Assembly: GCA_015039365.1 (NCBI GenBank)
Contig: WION01000130.1
Coordinates: forward strand, 62,001-126,000
Direction of reading: 5' to 3'
DNA: 64,000 bases
Origin: Amanita rubescens
Taxonomy: Eukaryota > Basidiomycota > Agaricomycetes > Agaricales > Amanitaceae
Each line of letters opens with the position of its first letter. Within the stretch, counting starts at the first letter, position 1. The notes beneath the pieces are model-generated. The model worked only from the letters and a program-made list of their open reading frames with translations, was not told the origin of the DNA and did not search any database. The translations under genes and the position numbers were made by a program. Below are positions 11,770 to 22,303 of the stretch, piece by piece.

Positions 11770-12714
11770 ATCAGGAAAAAGGGGAAAAAACTAATTGCAA
11801 CTAATTGGATCTGGGGAGCTGGAACACTAGTTATCTGATTGTCTGATCATCTGGCCAGTGCTGGAACACTAGCTGTCTAATTGTCTGATTTCGTTTCCTT
11901 CGGTACATGCGAGAAGGGGTACATAGAGAGGTATCCACTGTATATCTAAGTATGTGTCCTGTCCTTGTATATCTGAGAATGCATATGAGGAAATCCATTA
12001 CGCTCAACGATCGCTCCAAGGTGGGCGAGAGACCCTGCAATCAGTGATTGCTGGTGGTCAGTCTGTGATACCATCCAACAGTCAGCAAATGCTTGCTAGG
12101 ATTCTATGAATCGAGGGTGAGGAGACCCCCCCTCGACTCGGGAACGATGATTGTGCTTCATGGAACAGTATGAGAATTGCTGAAATGCGACAAACCAGGG
12201 AGGGAGTGGTGGGTGCGTTTTGCGATTGCAAGTCAGGGATGAGGGATTCTAGAATCTGAGGTTGCGACGAGGTGACCGTTCGAGAGGAAGAAGCGCGAGA
12301 TTAACTCTCGCGTCACCTCGTCACGAAAACACGCTTCCCTCTTTCCTATTCGGGAAGCTGCCATTTCGTTTCCTTCGGTACATGCGAGAAGGGGTACATA
12401 GAGAGGTATCCACTGTATATCTAAGTATGTGTATTAACTCTTGCGTCACCTCGTCACGAAAACACGCTTCCCTCTTTCCTATTCGGGAAGCTGCCATTGT
12501 CTAACCAGGTCTAACCAGCACTGGCATACTAGTGGTCTAATTGTCTAATTGATTGACATTGTCTAATGCTGTCTGATGCCATCTGACTGCCTGTTGTTAG
12601 ACAATCAGACAATTAGTGGTCCAGCATTGGCCAGATGATCACAATCAGACAACTAGTGCTCCAGCATCACAGATCCAATTAGTTGGAATTAGTTTTTTCC
12701 CCTTTTTCCTGATG
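11769..12714. mobile_element. MITE of about 946 bp with long terminal inverted repeats
   Basis: The left end begins CATCAGGAAAAAGGGG and the right end is its inverse, CCCCTTTTTCCTGATG. Similarity continues inward for roughly 110-130 bp, with AACTAATTGGATCTG and ATTGTCTGATTGTC blocks on both sides. A possible 5-bp duplicate, CAGAG on the minus strand, borders it. There is no coding frame. The centre carries duplicated blocks (see 12300-12498). It sits inside the copia-minus remnant. Confidence 0.7.
12300..12498. repeat. Tandem block duplication inside the MITE
   Basis: A block of about 66 bp (starting ATTAACTCTCGCGTCACC) occurs at 12300-12365 and 12433-12498. Between them lies a block of about 69 bp (containing CCTTCGGTACATGCGAG) that also occurs at 11889-11957. 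The order is therefore block 1, later block 2, block 1, block 2. One visible difference between the two block-2 copies is CTCGCG against CTTGCG, again a CpG change. Confidence 0.75.
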
Positions 12715-12786
12715 TGCTCTGGACATCCTCAGGACGCGATTTTTGGCTATAGGACATCACAAAGAAGTGACTGTCATCATCCCATA
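12715..12786 (-). pseudogene. Copia-minus linker remnant
   Basis: This short open stretch on the minus strand (DDDSHFFVMSYSQKSRPEDV) joins in frame with the copia-minus piece beyond the MITE. It ends at the 5' LTR of copia-plus, which inserted here. Confidence 0.5.
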
Positions 12787-13194
12787 TGTTAAATATAGAA
12801 TTATATTTATAGAATGATTAACTACTGATTGACTACAATTAGTATTACTCATATCACTTGCGTCATCCTTTATGTATGACATAGAGATGACATCATAATG
12901 ACTTCATTATGATATCATAGTGACATCATGATAGACTCATGATCGCACCTTATGGCGTACTTAGCACGCCATAACTTCCCATCTATACTATACGCTTACA
13001 CATATGTAGATACATATTTGTTCTCTCTTAGTATATAAACCTGTCCTGTATCGTAGAATAGGACAATCCATTCTCTTCCTCTTTCTATCACTACTACACC
13101 GAAGGGTAGTGCTAAAGACCATATCGCAATAGGTAAGCTATTGCACCTGCTCATGCTGTGGACATGCTCTCGCGTAGACCTGTCTTCTTCGTCA
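12787..13194 (+). repeat. 5' LTR of copia-plus (408 bp)
   Basis: It starts TGTTAAATATAGAATTA and ends TTCTTCGTCA, giving the usual TG...CA ends, and is followed at once by a copia-type primer site. The first 85 bp recur at 32129-32213 with one change. A TATATAAA box lies at 13032-13039. Confidence 0.88.
13032..13039 (+). promoter_or_regulatory. Likely TATA box in the copia-plus LTR
   Basis: TATATAAA stands about 160 bp before the LTR end, in a position suited to starting the element transcript. This is by sequence match only. Confidence 0.5.
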
Positions 13195-13207
13195 GGTTAT
13201 GGGCCCC
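13195..13207 (+). other. Primer binding site of copia-plus
   Basis: GGTTATGGGCCCC follows the LTR directly. It resembles the site known from Drosophila copia, which pairs with an internal fragment of initiator methionine tRNA rather than its 3' end. The same 13 bases follow the LTR of copia-C at 46650-46662. Confidence 0.75.
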
Positions 13208-14094
13208 GCCGTCGATATTGCCAGGACTCACATCGCCGCTCGCTTGCTCGTCATTTGACATGATGTCCCACTGGTATAGTATTGCAGCGAGCCTGATATG
13301 GTCTTATCATCTTGATACCACTGATTCTTGATATGGCATATGTGCTAATGACATGCACCCAGACCCTAGGGCTTTAGGGGGATCTCCTTGACACCCAGGG
13401 ATAAGGGTACCACCTATGTTTCTTGACGCTGGCATGGCAACGTTGGCCCCCATGGTGTTTTCGCGCTTGTGCACCATGATGTGACTGGGGTATTACTGCA
13501 CGCTATACCCTAATAAGCCCCTTAGAGGCTTTAGAATACAATATGGCTTGTAAATAACAACTTCTAGTATAAACGATGTGCTGACACCTCATTGTGGGTG
13601 GTACACACAATTGATTAAGGATGCACCCTTAGGGACTCCTTTAGTCGGAATGATCGATAGGATCATTCTAAGTTTGGGCTCTATGGTGATCCCATAATCC
13701 CATTTAGAAGTTTCATATTGATTACTGGTTGTGCTTACATAATGGTCTGGGGGGCTTATGGACCAGACATTATTTCTATTTACAATCACAACGGGTAAAA
13801 CCGTGGTTCGCCCAAGAGCGCTTGAGCCAGCGATTGATTATGCATGTCATTTACAGCATTCAGGGATTATCCGAGCTTTCAAGACCAAGTGGACCTGTGG
13901 ACCTGAGCTTTATCTAAGCTTGGCTTGTAACTAAGTTACTCAGGGTCGGTTGGCTTAACCGAATATGGACTGTACTCGTAACCGAGGAACTCTATATAGT
14001 CTGACATTCTAGTCTATGGCACCCTGGTAACTTAATAAAGACGAATTAGACTTTTAGCTTTAATTAAGCTTTAAGCTCATCAATTCTCTTTTAG
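13208..14094 (+). other. Long leader of copia-plus, probably containing an intron
   Basis: These 887 bp between the primer site and the next frame have no convincing coding stretch; a 62-aa frame at 13729-13917 shows no motif. The segment ends in a pyrimidine-rich stretch followed by TTTTAG, a good 3' splice site, exactly where the downstream frame opens. Confidence 0.45.
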
Positions 14095-14604
14095 GAAAGA
14101 AAACTGGATTCCAAAACTAGTACTCCGTTACCAGTTTACGAAGCCGAAGGAGAATCATTTCCCCCTGCCTGGAGATTACCTCCTTCTTATGACACTCCAA
14201 TCCCACCGTTTCCCATAATCTTAGGGAACCGGACTTTTATTGACACACCGGCACCAATCCCATCTTCGTCCTATTCTAGGACGATAGTTCATGTTGTCAA
14301 CCCTGATACCAGATTTGGTGTCACAAGATGTGGACCTGTCACAGTTCATGATCAAGGAGATCACTTCCTAGCTGCGCGACTAAGAAATGGTCGCACCTTA
14401 CAAGACGAAATAATACATCGTTGCCAACAAACCGCTATCGAAGAAGGTGTTACACCCACCTTAGATCTTTGGATTCCACCCAGGGGCACTACAGTAGCCC
14501 AACACATAGCGAATAGGCGTACACGTCGAAATCTCGAAAGAGATAACCAAGAGGTCGAAAACCTTGAAAATGAAGAAACTTCCATTTCTTTTGGCATCTT
14601 TTAA
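14095..14604 (+). CDS. Unnamed 169-codon frame in the copia-plus leader
   Basis: A frame without any ATG is open from 14095 to TAA 14602-14604. The codon just before it is TAG, which is also the AG of a splice acceptor (CTCTTTTAG), so the start codon would have to come from an upstream exon. The product would have a proline-rich N-terminal third (LPPSYDTPIPPFPI), a middle part with VTRCGPVTVHDQGDHFLAAR, and a charged C-terminus (RRTRRNLERDNQEVENLENE). I recognise no family. It ends 42 bp before the gag-pol ATG. The even composition and lack of stops suggest real coding, but a chance open frame is possible. Confidence 0.5.
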   Translation, partial: ERKLDSKTSTPLPVYEAEGESFPPAWRLPPSYDTPIPPFPIILGNRTFIDTPAPIPSSSYSRTIVHVVNPDTRFGVTRCGPVTVHDQGDHFLAARLRNGRTLQDEIIHRCQQTAIEEGVTPTLDLWIPPRGTTVAQHIANRRTRRNLERDNQEVENLENEETSISFGIF

Positions 14605-14646
14605 CCACCTATATCATAATCATCACCTCTGCCTTCCTCGTCTAAT

Positions 14647-17600
14647 ATGTCTAACGATTTGACGATTCCCAGTTCCATTCCCGTTTTGAATGGAACTAAT
14701 TATAAAGAATGGGAACGCATGATGTGTTTCCTATTACAAACCAAAGGTTTATATCAGTACCTTAAATCTGATTATGTTCATCCCAGACGGGTAACCCCGT
14801 TGGAACAATTCTATCTGGATACAGGCGTTCAAGCCTTTATTCCAGCTGTTCCAGCAACAGCAGCAGTTCCAGAAACGGAAACTGAAGATGCGATACCCAC
14901 AATGCCGGCACAACCGGCACAACCTGCCATCACTCAACAAATGATTGATGATGCAACGGCTATCAAAAAGACCTTTGATGATTGGGTTGTCGAGGATGAT
15001 CGCATCCTCGGATCCATAAACATGAAATGTTCTGCTACTATACAGCAGATTAATGAACATGTTGTTTCTGCCCGTGTTTTATGGCAGAATTTAGCTGAAC
15101 AATATGGTGTGACAATGTCTGCCGGTATTTACAATGATTTCCAATTAGCCATAAATTGGAAATTTCAAGATAAAAAGGATCCCACACAATCCTTAAACGA
15201 CCTCCTCGCCATTATAAACCGCTTAGCATCAAGCGGAATTACATTGCCTGCAAATGTCCAGGCAATGATCGTACTTTCAGCTGTCCCCTGTCATTGGGAC
15301 AATTTTGTCGCTGTGGTTCTAGCCACAACAGAACCATCGGATCTCATGATCCAAGGGATACTTCCCTTAATTCAGAATGAGTGGCGCCGAAGGCACCCTG
15401 AATCTGCCGCGACAGCTAATGCATTGCAACAACAGCAGCAACCATGGCAACAAGTATGTGGTCGAGGACGAGGACGTGGACGCAGATGTGGCCATGGATC
15501 AGGTCGTGGATGTGGGGGGAGGCCTTATTCTAGGCCTCCGCAAGGCGCTGAAACAACAGCTCCTACTGCTCCTCCGGCAAATCAAAATTGGCTGGGTAAA
15601 ATTGGGGGCCAAAAGAGAGGTCCTAATTGGGAAAGGAACCGAGAGCGCCAAAAGGCAGATGCAGCCAAGAAGAAGGCTGCCAAAGCCGCAGAACATACTA
15701 TGGGTTCTGCACATACCGTTGCCCGTATTGGACCTTATAGCATCACTGAGCCCAACTTCGTCCAGGGCTCTAGTAAAGGCAAAGAAAAGGACGAACAGGA
15801 CTTTGAGTCCTATAAATTGAATCAAGGAATGGGGATATCGTCAGACGATATCGATTATAAAAACATGGATATAGATCAGGAAGCTGAGCTATATTATGAT
15901 GATTATTACTATGAAGACAATGGCGAACAATGGTATGAAACCATTAAGAAGCTGGAAATGGCTAACTTTCTCTTTATAGAGGCAGCAATGAAAATGGTGT
16001 TCCCTAAATTGGGACATCATCGTCGTACTATAAATTCCTTCTTTGAACAATCCGTACTATATGATAGTATAAATTATAAAGAAAATTTAGATGAAAACTG
16101 CCTCGTAAGAGATAAGTTGTGTGACACAACCATTTACAAAGCCAATATGATTGAACGATCATATAATATTGGTAACATGTTTAAGCAACCTTTCACATGT
16201 TTAGCGGTCAATAAAAGGAAGTTTAAAGATAAAGTACATCCGACATGTCCCTGTCTGGAATGTGTTGAGAAATGTACTGGAGATACACTATGGATGTGTG
16301 ACTCTGGTGCATCCGATCACTTTACCTTTAGTAGGAAAGAATTCTCTGAATACAGAGAGTTTCCTGCAAACGAAAACCACAGTGTTAAAACTGCTAATGG
16401 TTTAGACTGTATTGAGGGACTTGGCACAGTTATTCTTGAACACAAGTTATTCACAGGGGAAACAACACTTGTAAAGCTCTTCCCTGTACTCTATATGCCA
16501 TGGGCAACTGGACGCTTGATTTCAAATGGCAGATTGATCCGACAAGGATTAACTTGTAAACAAGATGAAAAGATGGTAGTCTTTTCCTTTACAGACTCGG
16601 GTAGAACGTGTATCGAAGGTCATTATCTTATGCCCAATGATACATTAGTTTACGCTCGAGGTAGGATTATTATAATGAATCCTACACTGGTTTCTGGTCC
16701 TGGCTTAGCCAACAGGAATTCTAAATTAATTCTTGGAAGACCGACAAAGAAACCAAATGCAGAGTCTATAGAAAAACTATTGGACTACGAGACCTGGCAT
16801 AAATGTTTTGGTCATCCATCCAATGAAGTCTTTTCGAAGATACCGTTGAATGTTAATGGATGGAAAGAAGTTACACTCCCAGAAGGAAAATTATGTTGTG
16901 AAGGTTGTCTAAAAGGCAAAATGAAGGCAAAACCTTATAAACTGTCTTCGAAGAGAGCTACTCGTCCCTTCGAGTTACTCCATATGGATCTTATGACCAT
17001 ACTGGCCATATCTTACCACAAATACAAATATATTGGTGTCATTGTAGACAATTTCACCTCGTATACGTGGATTGGTTTACTTAGAGCCAAAGATCAAACT
17101 CTAGAATATTTTACCGGATGGTATAATGAGTTTGTAGATCCTAAACAACCTATTTCTCACCTCTGTTCTGATTGAGGGGGGGAATTTGTAAATAAAGCCT
17201 TTGAAGAATTCCTTAAATCTAAAGGAATTAAACACCAACAGACAGCTCCTTACACCCCACAACAAAATGGTCGCATTGAACGCATGAATCAGACTTTGAC
17301 TGACAAAGCTGAGGCAATGCGATTAGACGCAGGATGTCCGAAATCTTGGTGGGAGTTCTCATTCAGAACGGCTGTGCATGTGTACAACTGCACTCCCCTT
17401 AAACGGACTAAATGGAAGACCCCTCTGGAAAATCTTCTTAATAAAAAGCCAGACGTATCATACTTTCGAGTATTTGGATGTGAAGCCTGGGTATTTATCC
17501 CTGATCAATGGAGACCGGATAAGCTGTCCGAGAAATCCGTTTTATGCACTTTTGTAGGATATGAATCAGGAACCAAAGGCTATAGGTTCATGACGTTGAC

Positions 17601-17784
17601 AAACACACTGGTCATATCCTCCCAGGCTACATTCTTTGAAAACAGGTTTCCGAGCAAAGGAAAGACTGCAGATATAATTACTGAAGATCTTGGTCTGATC
17701 TGGGAGGCGATTCCTCAAGAGGAACCTAACTGCCCTCCACAAAATTTGGATTTAGATAATTTACTCCCAGAGAACCGTAGATGT
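14647..17784 (+). pseudogene. Copia-plus gag-pol, part 1: gag, protease, integrase
   Basis: It starts at the ATG at 14647. The N-terminal part is a UBN2-type gag (LNGTNYKEWERMMCFLLQTK), then an RG-rich basic stretch (GRGRGRGRRCGHGSGRG). The protease has the active site CDSGASDHFT, and an HHCC region follows (WHKCFGH, CEGC). The integrase core has D in LLHMDLM, D just before the stop in LCSD and E in NGRIERMNQT. TGA at 17173-17175 interrupts the second motif, where copia elements commonly have SDRGGEF, so CGA to TGA is likely. The frame stays open after it to 17784, where hAT2 is inserted in the linker between integrase and reverse transcriptase. Confidence 0.9.
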
Positions 17785-18862
17785 TAGTGTTTCTATTTCC
17801 AGTCTCTCAGGACCGAAAAAGACCGGAACTGGACCGGACCAGGACCGATTTGGACCAGACTGCAGTCTCGGGTCTTAGGAGGTCCAAGGGCAGTCCGTTT
17901 CCGGTCTTTTTAAATTTTTAAAATCAAAAAAACCGCAAAAGACCGGTCTAGACCGGTCCTAGACCACTAATTGTCACATGTGACCAACACAGTCATGTTC
18001 TCCTATATTTTAGCTTTTTTTTGAGTATTGAAACATAAAAAACAGTTGAGATTTGAGTTCACAGTAGTAAAGTTTGTCAAAAGTTATATATAACATGTGA
18101 ATTTTGAAATCGTCTGTTGTTGCAACACTCCAGGTAAGGTATTCTGAAATTAACTAATCTAGGTATGCTCTAGTACATCCAATGGAACATAGTTGAACAG
18201 TGGGAGGGTGAGGGTCAGCAACACTGGGCTTCATTCTCTCTTTGGTGATCTCTTTGGCAATCTCTTTGGCAATGTTTGGCAGTCTCCTGGCATCATTAAA
18301 AATGGTTTAATGTGGCTTATCTGGAGTGCAACTGGGTGTGAGATGATGTGAGGGGGTGGAGTGGGGTCTAATGGGACAAGCTGAGCAGTGGGAGGGTGAG
18401 GGTCAGCAACACTGGGCTTCATTCTCTCTTTGGTGATCTCTTTGGCAATCTCTTTGGCAATGTTTGGCAGTCTCCTGGCATCATCAAAAATGGTTTTATG
18501 TGGCTCATCTGAGTGCAGCTGGGTGTGAGAGGGTGTGAGAGGGTGAGGGTTAGGAACATATTGATATTTATGAAGTTTTGTAGTTTTAAATTGTTGTATG
18601 GGAGACATAGGGACATAGAAACTAATGTAAGGACTGGTCCAGACCAGTCCAAGACCAGTCCAGACCAGTCCAAGACCGGTCCAGATCAGGACCAGTCCTG
18701 GACCGGTCTTAACCGGTCTTTTTTTTAAATTAAGACCGGTCTTGCAGTCTTAAGCGGTCCGGTTCCGGTCTATTCGATATCAGGGACACCCTGAGACCGG
18801 TCCAGTTTCGGTCTTTCCAAAAAAGGAAAAAAAAACAGACCGGACCGGACCTTGAATCACTA
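17785..18862 (+). mobile_element. hAT2 non-autonomous element, copy 1
   Basis: The element starts TAGTGTTTC and ends GAATCACTA, with an 8-bp duplication GTAGATGT at 17777-17784 and 18863-18870, as expected for hAT. Arrays of GACCGG and GGACCGGTC fill 150-250 bp at each end and could be transposase binding sites. The middle holds a 190-bp direct duplication (starting CAGTGGGAGGGTGAGG at 18199 and 18389). There is no transposase. The copy differs from copy 2 mainly by one extra 21-bp unit of the subterminal array near 18650. Confidence 0.9.
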
Positions 18863-19933
18863 GTAGATGTTCTCCGAGCCGTAGACGCTCACCGAGTTTG
18901 GATCAAAGGGGTGCATCTCCTGATCGACAGCAGTCAGACCCTTCTGATGATTCAAACGATGATGATGATGGTGATGAATTTGCCGATCATAGAAGAGATT
19001 TTTTGGATGATAATATCCGAAGGCAAAGGGAAGAAAGAGAACAAGAAAGATGTGACAATTATCGTAAAAAACGCGATGATTGGAAAAAGGGTCAAGGAAT
19101 TGATAAACAGTCTCGTTTACGAGATCAATTCAAAAGACAAATGAGTGATATGTTCAAGAAACGTTACACTCCTGAACCCTTTGAACATCCTTCTTCTCCA
19201 CAAATCAAAGAAGAGAGTCCTGTTCCTTCTAGGCCTATAACACCGATACCATATGTATCTAGGCCACCCGGTTTGCCTCATAGTCCTATGGATGAAGATA
19301 ATCCTTTCTCTTTGAATCAAAGAGATTGTGATGAAATAGAAAAGCCATTTATGACGGATCAAGAATTTGATCAATTTGAACAACGTCAAAGAGATCGTTT
19401 CAGAGAATTTGCTCAGAGACCTAGACCTCCTCCACTGATCATATCTAATCCTGGTCCACCCTCTGTACAAATAGGTCCTCACTGTTCTGGTTGTTTTCCA
19501 GTTCCAAGGGTACAAAGAGACAACGCTTATGGAGAACTCCTGCACAGATAGAAGCGGAAATTCAGCAAAAGCGAGACACTTTACGAGAGCAGTTAAAAGA
19601 TAAAACTCCGAGTTCTTCAACTCAGGATCCACCATCAGAAGACAGGAACCCTGATAGAATGAATGAATCTGCCTCTCTACTTAAAGAAATCTTTGCTTTA
19701 AAATCTGAATTAAAATCTGCAGAACATGATCATTTAACCCGAATGATTAATGAATCTGGAAATGAATTCTTACATTTCCTTCTAAAAGCGGCTGTCCCCC
19801 TTGTTGACAACATTCCATATGACTATAGAGATATATCTAAAATGTGCTCCAGTAATCCTCAATTGTATAAACAATGGAAGATTGCAATGGATGACGAATT
19901 TAAATCTCTTCAATCTAGAGATATTTGGGAGTT
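18863..19933 (+). pseudogene. Copia-plus gag-pol, part 2: linker between integrase and reverse transcriptase
   Basis: This continues part 1 in frame, because hAT2 plus its duplicate add 1086 bp, a multiple of three. It encodes a long charged linker rich in D, R, E and P, then LFKLKSELKSAEHDHL-like helical sequence, and reaches the start of the reverse transcriptase (QLYKQWKIAMDDEFKSLQSR). A frameshift near 19490-19550 is needed to pass from one frame to the other. At 19934 the gypsy-B LTR interrupts it. The GAGTT duplication sits at 19929-19933. Confidence 0.8.
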
Positions 19934-20230
19934 TGTAACGATTTCACTTGAGAAGAACCAATGAATGGTTCTTTACTGATCACACCTTGCACCGTGCACT
20001 GGATCTGCGTCTATTTAGAGACCGTGCGGGTGCGCGTATGGTGTGTACAGGTGAAGTGAGTATGAGCCGTGACTACTGTGACTGACGTGTATAGTAAGTA
20101 GCGTAACAGTCCGTAAATGGGAACTATATACGAGAGAAAGAAACTATCTACAAGGAAAGGATGTGGGAGCTAAACGTAGCTCCCGTACATTGGTATCTTC
20201 TAGTAGGTAACCTCCGAACGGTCCGTTACA
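19934..20230 (-). repeat. 3' LTR of gypsy B
   Basis: 297 bp, TGTAAC...GTTACA on either strand. It differs from the partner LTR at four positions: CGATTT against CAATTT, CAGTCC against CGGTCC, TCCGTAA against TCCATAA, and GTCCGTT against GTCTGTT. Each is a CpG in one copy and TpG or CpA in the other. Confidence 0.95.
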
Positions 20231-20242
20231 TCCTCCCCCACA
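20231..20242 (-). other. Polypurine tract of gypsy B
   Basis: On the minus strand the bases GTGGGGGAGGA lie directly before the 3' LTR, where plus-strand DNA synthesis is primed. Confidence 0.75.
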
Positions 20243-20296
20243 AGATCGACCTAAGGGTGATGAGGGAGATCTGATACTTGAGGTTGCGTCTCAGTA

Positions 20297-22213
20297 TCAC
20301 TCGACGTGCATACGGTTGTCGTTTGTAGGAGGTTGTGATGAATTCCCGGTCTGCGATTGATAAGGGAATTCGGAAGTTGGGTTCGAGTGTGGTCTTTCGG
20401 CGTAAACTGGCGGTAACGATGAGTGGTGACTGGCGTAAGGCCTATCGCCAAGTCGGTCGACGAGTCGCTTCGGATCGCGGCCTGGAACAGGCAAGTCCCG
20501 ATTGGAGAATGCTTTGTTGCCTCGTTTGCGACGTTGGTTGATAGATGGTCGGGATACCCTAGTTCTGGATGGGGGTATCCGGGACCAGTCTAAAGCCGTC
20601 GGCGGCTTGACTTTGGCGAGATATATCTTGCTAAAGTCCCATAAATGTTCGTTGGCGTCTTGAGCTCGGACACCGCATAACTTGAAGTGTCTGATGAGGT
20701 CTTCCTGCGTTGGCTCTCCGTTCTGAACGAGACGTTTGGGGATTAGTGCGTGATTGTCGTCCCTAAGACCAAGCGTGGTCAGTTCACTTGCGTACCGCCC
20801 GAATTCACTGAATATCTTGCACGACGTCCACCAGAACCATTCGGTTATGTCTGTCTCTTCTGGCTCCGTCATTTTGAAAAGGAGCCAGGCGGTGACGTCC
20901 TTGACATTGAGGCGATTGCCGTTTCCTCGTCGTATATAAACTGGCAAGAGCCCGTTCTTTGCTAGGCGCTCGACGTCCGGCTCTTCGCTGGCGTCGCCTA
21001 TCGGTAGGAATCCATCTCGGGTAGCTTCTTGGACTGTCCATCGTTGCGCGAGTGATCGTTGATCAAAGGGGACTAGCGAGGCTTCCCGGGCCATCTGCAT
21101 AGGGAAGCCGCTATTCCACATCCATCGGTAGCCTTTGTTTGCCTCTCGTTTTCTAAATAACTTATGGCTGGTTGTGTTCCAATGGGTGCCTCGCAGCTCT
21201 ATGCATGCGTGTCCGTGTCTGCTCTGGTAGCTTTCCGATTTTATATGGAGATGGAACGGAGCCGGGTCCTCGATGTATATACTTGACAGGCCTAGCTCTT
21301 CCTCTTCTTCGGCATCTGAATGGGGAGGTGAGTATTTATCACCTCCGATATGATCCATACTACCACTGTGGATCGATACGTCGTCGTCATCCTCTTCATC
21401 CGACATGTACATGCGACGAAGAGGCCTGGTGCGCTCCTTTCCTTTGGTAGCGGCTGCAATTGGGTTTGGCTTTACGTCGATGGCCATATCTTGTGGCGGC
21501 GGAGTGAGCTGTCTTTTTGATGACGATGCGATTGGCGCGGGTAGTTGATGGCGTTTTGGTGAAGGGGATCTTGTTCTTTCCGCTGGCAACAAGCGGGATC
21601 CTCCCCTTTCAAAAGAGGCGGAGGGCCTCTGGGACCCTCCATGTCGATACGGGGCTTGGAGCGTGTTGTTTCAGCGCTCCTGGTCGTTCATCCCTTTTTC
21701 CAAGTCTTCGAGCTGTTTGCGATATTTGTTGAGCTCGCTTTTTAGCTTCGATATTTCGTCGTCGTTGTCCTTCAGACCACGTCGGTACGCCTCGAGGCAG
21801 CGATCCTCTATTTCTTTGTCTAGGACTTCGCGCCAGTGATGTCGTTGCTTTTGATTGAAAATTTCTAGTGCGCCTCCCGATGTCTTGTTTCTAACGTGAT
21901 GTGCAAAGTGGGCACAGTCACTGCAATTCGAGAGATGCAGAGGGAGGTGGGACTTGGGCTCGATCTGCCATTCCGGGCGCATTTCAGAGAAGATGTCGGC
22001 CGCGTTTAAGAGGAATTGGGAAGATGTGGATCTTCCGGATGATATAGCAGCTGACGCTTGATTGGATGAGGATGAGGGAGAGCGACTCATACGCAGACGG
22101 CGTTCGTCTCTCCCGGTGTCATGATATTGTGGCTGGGGAGAGCGAATCCGCTTGCGGCTGGATTCTTCTTTCCCCGATTCGTAGTTTGTGCGTTGTTCGT
22201 GTTGTTCAGACAT
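20297..22213 (-). pseudogene. Gypsy-B third frame, about 640 aa, unknown function
   Basis: From the ATG at 22213 the frame is open to TGA 20297, apart from one TGA at 21671-21673 (CGC TGA AAC), where CGA would give arginine. It lies on the same strand and in the same frame as gag-pol, 90 bp after the pol stop. The first 180 residues are basic and serine-rich with a short C-terminal coiled coil (ISKLKSELNKYRKQLEDLEK). The second part has an acidic stretch (SDEEDDDD) followed by a folded-looking region (CIELRGTHWNTTSHKLFRK, EWFWWTSCKIFSEFGRYA). It has no signal peptide or membrane segment. I do not recognise the family. Confidence 0.6.
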
Positions 22214-22303
22214 GATGATGGTTGGCGATGAAAATCTGGCTCGTGGGAATTTGTGGGGTGACTGAAAGGCCAGTCCTAAAGTACACAGCCACCCCCGTAG
22301 ATG

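Noticed and set aside
18231..18608. 125-aa minus frame inside hAT2, repeated at 28847-29224
   Set aside because: Made by the 190-bp internal duplication of the element; no transposase motif.
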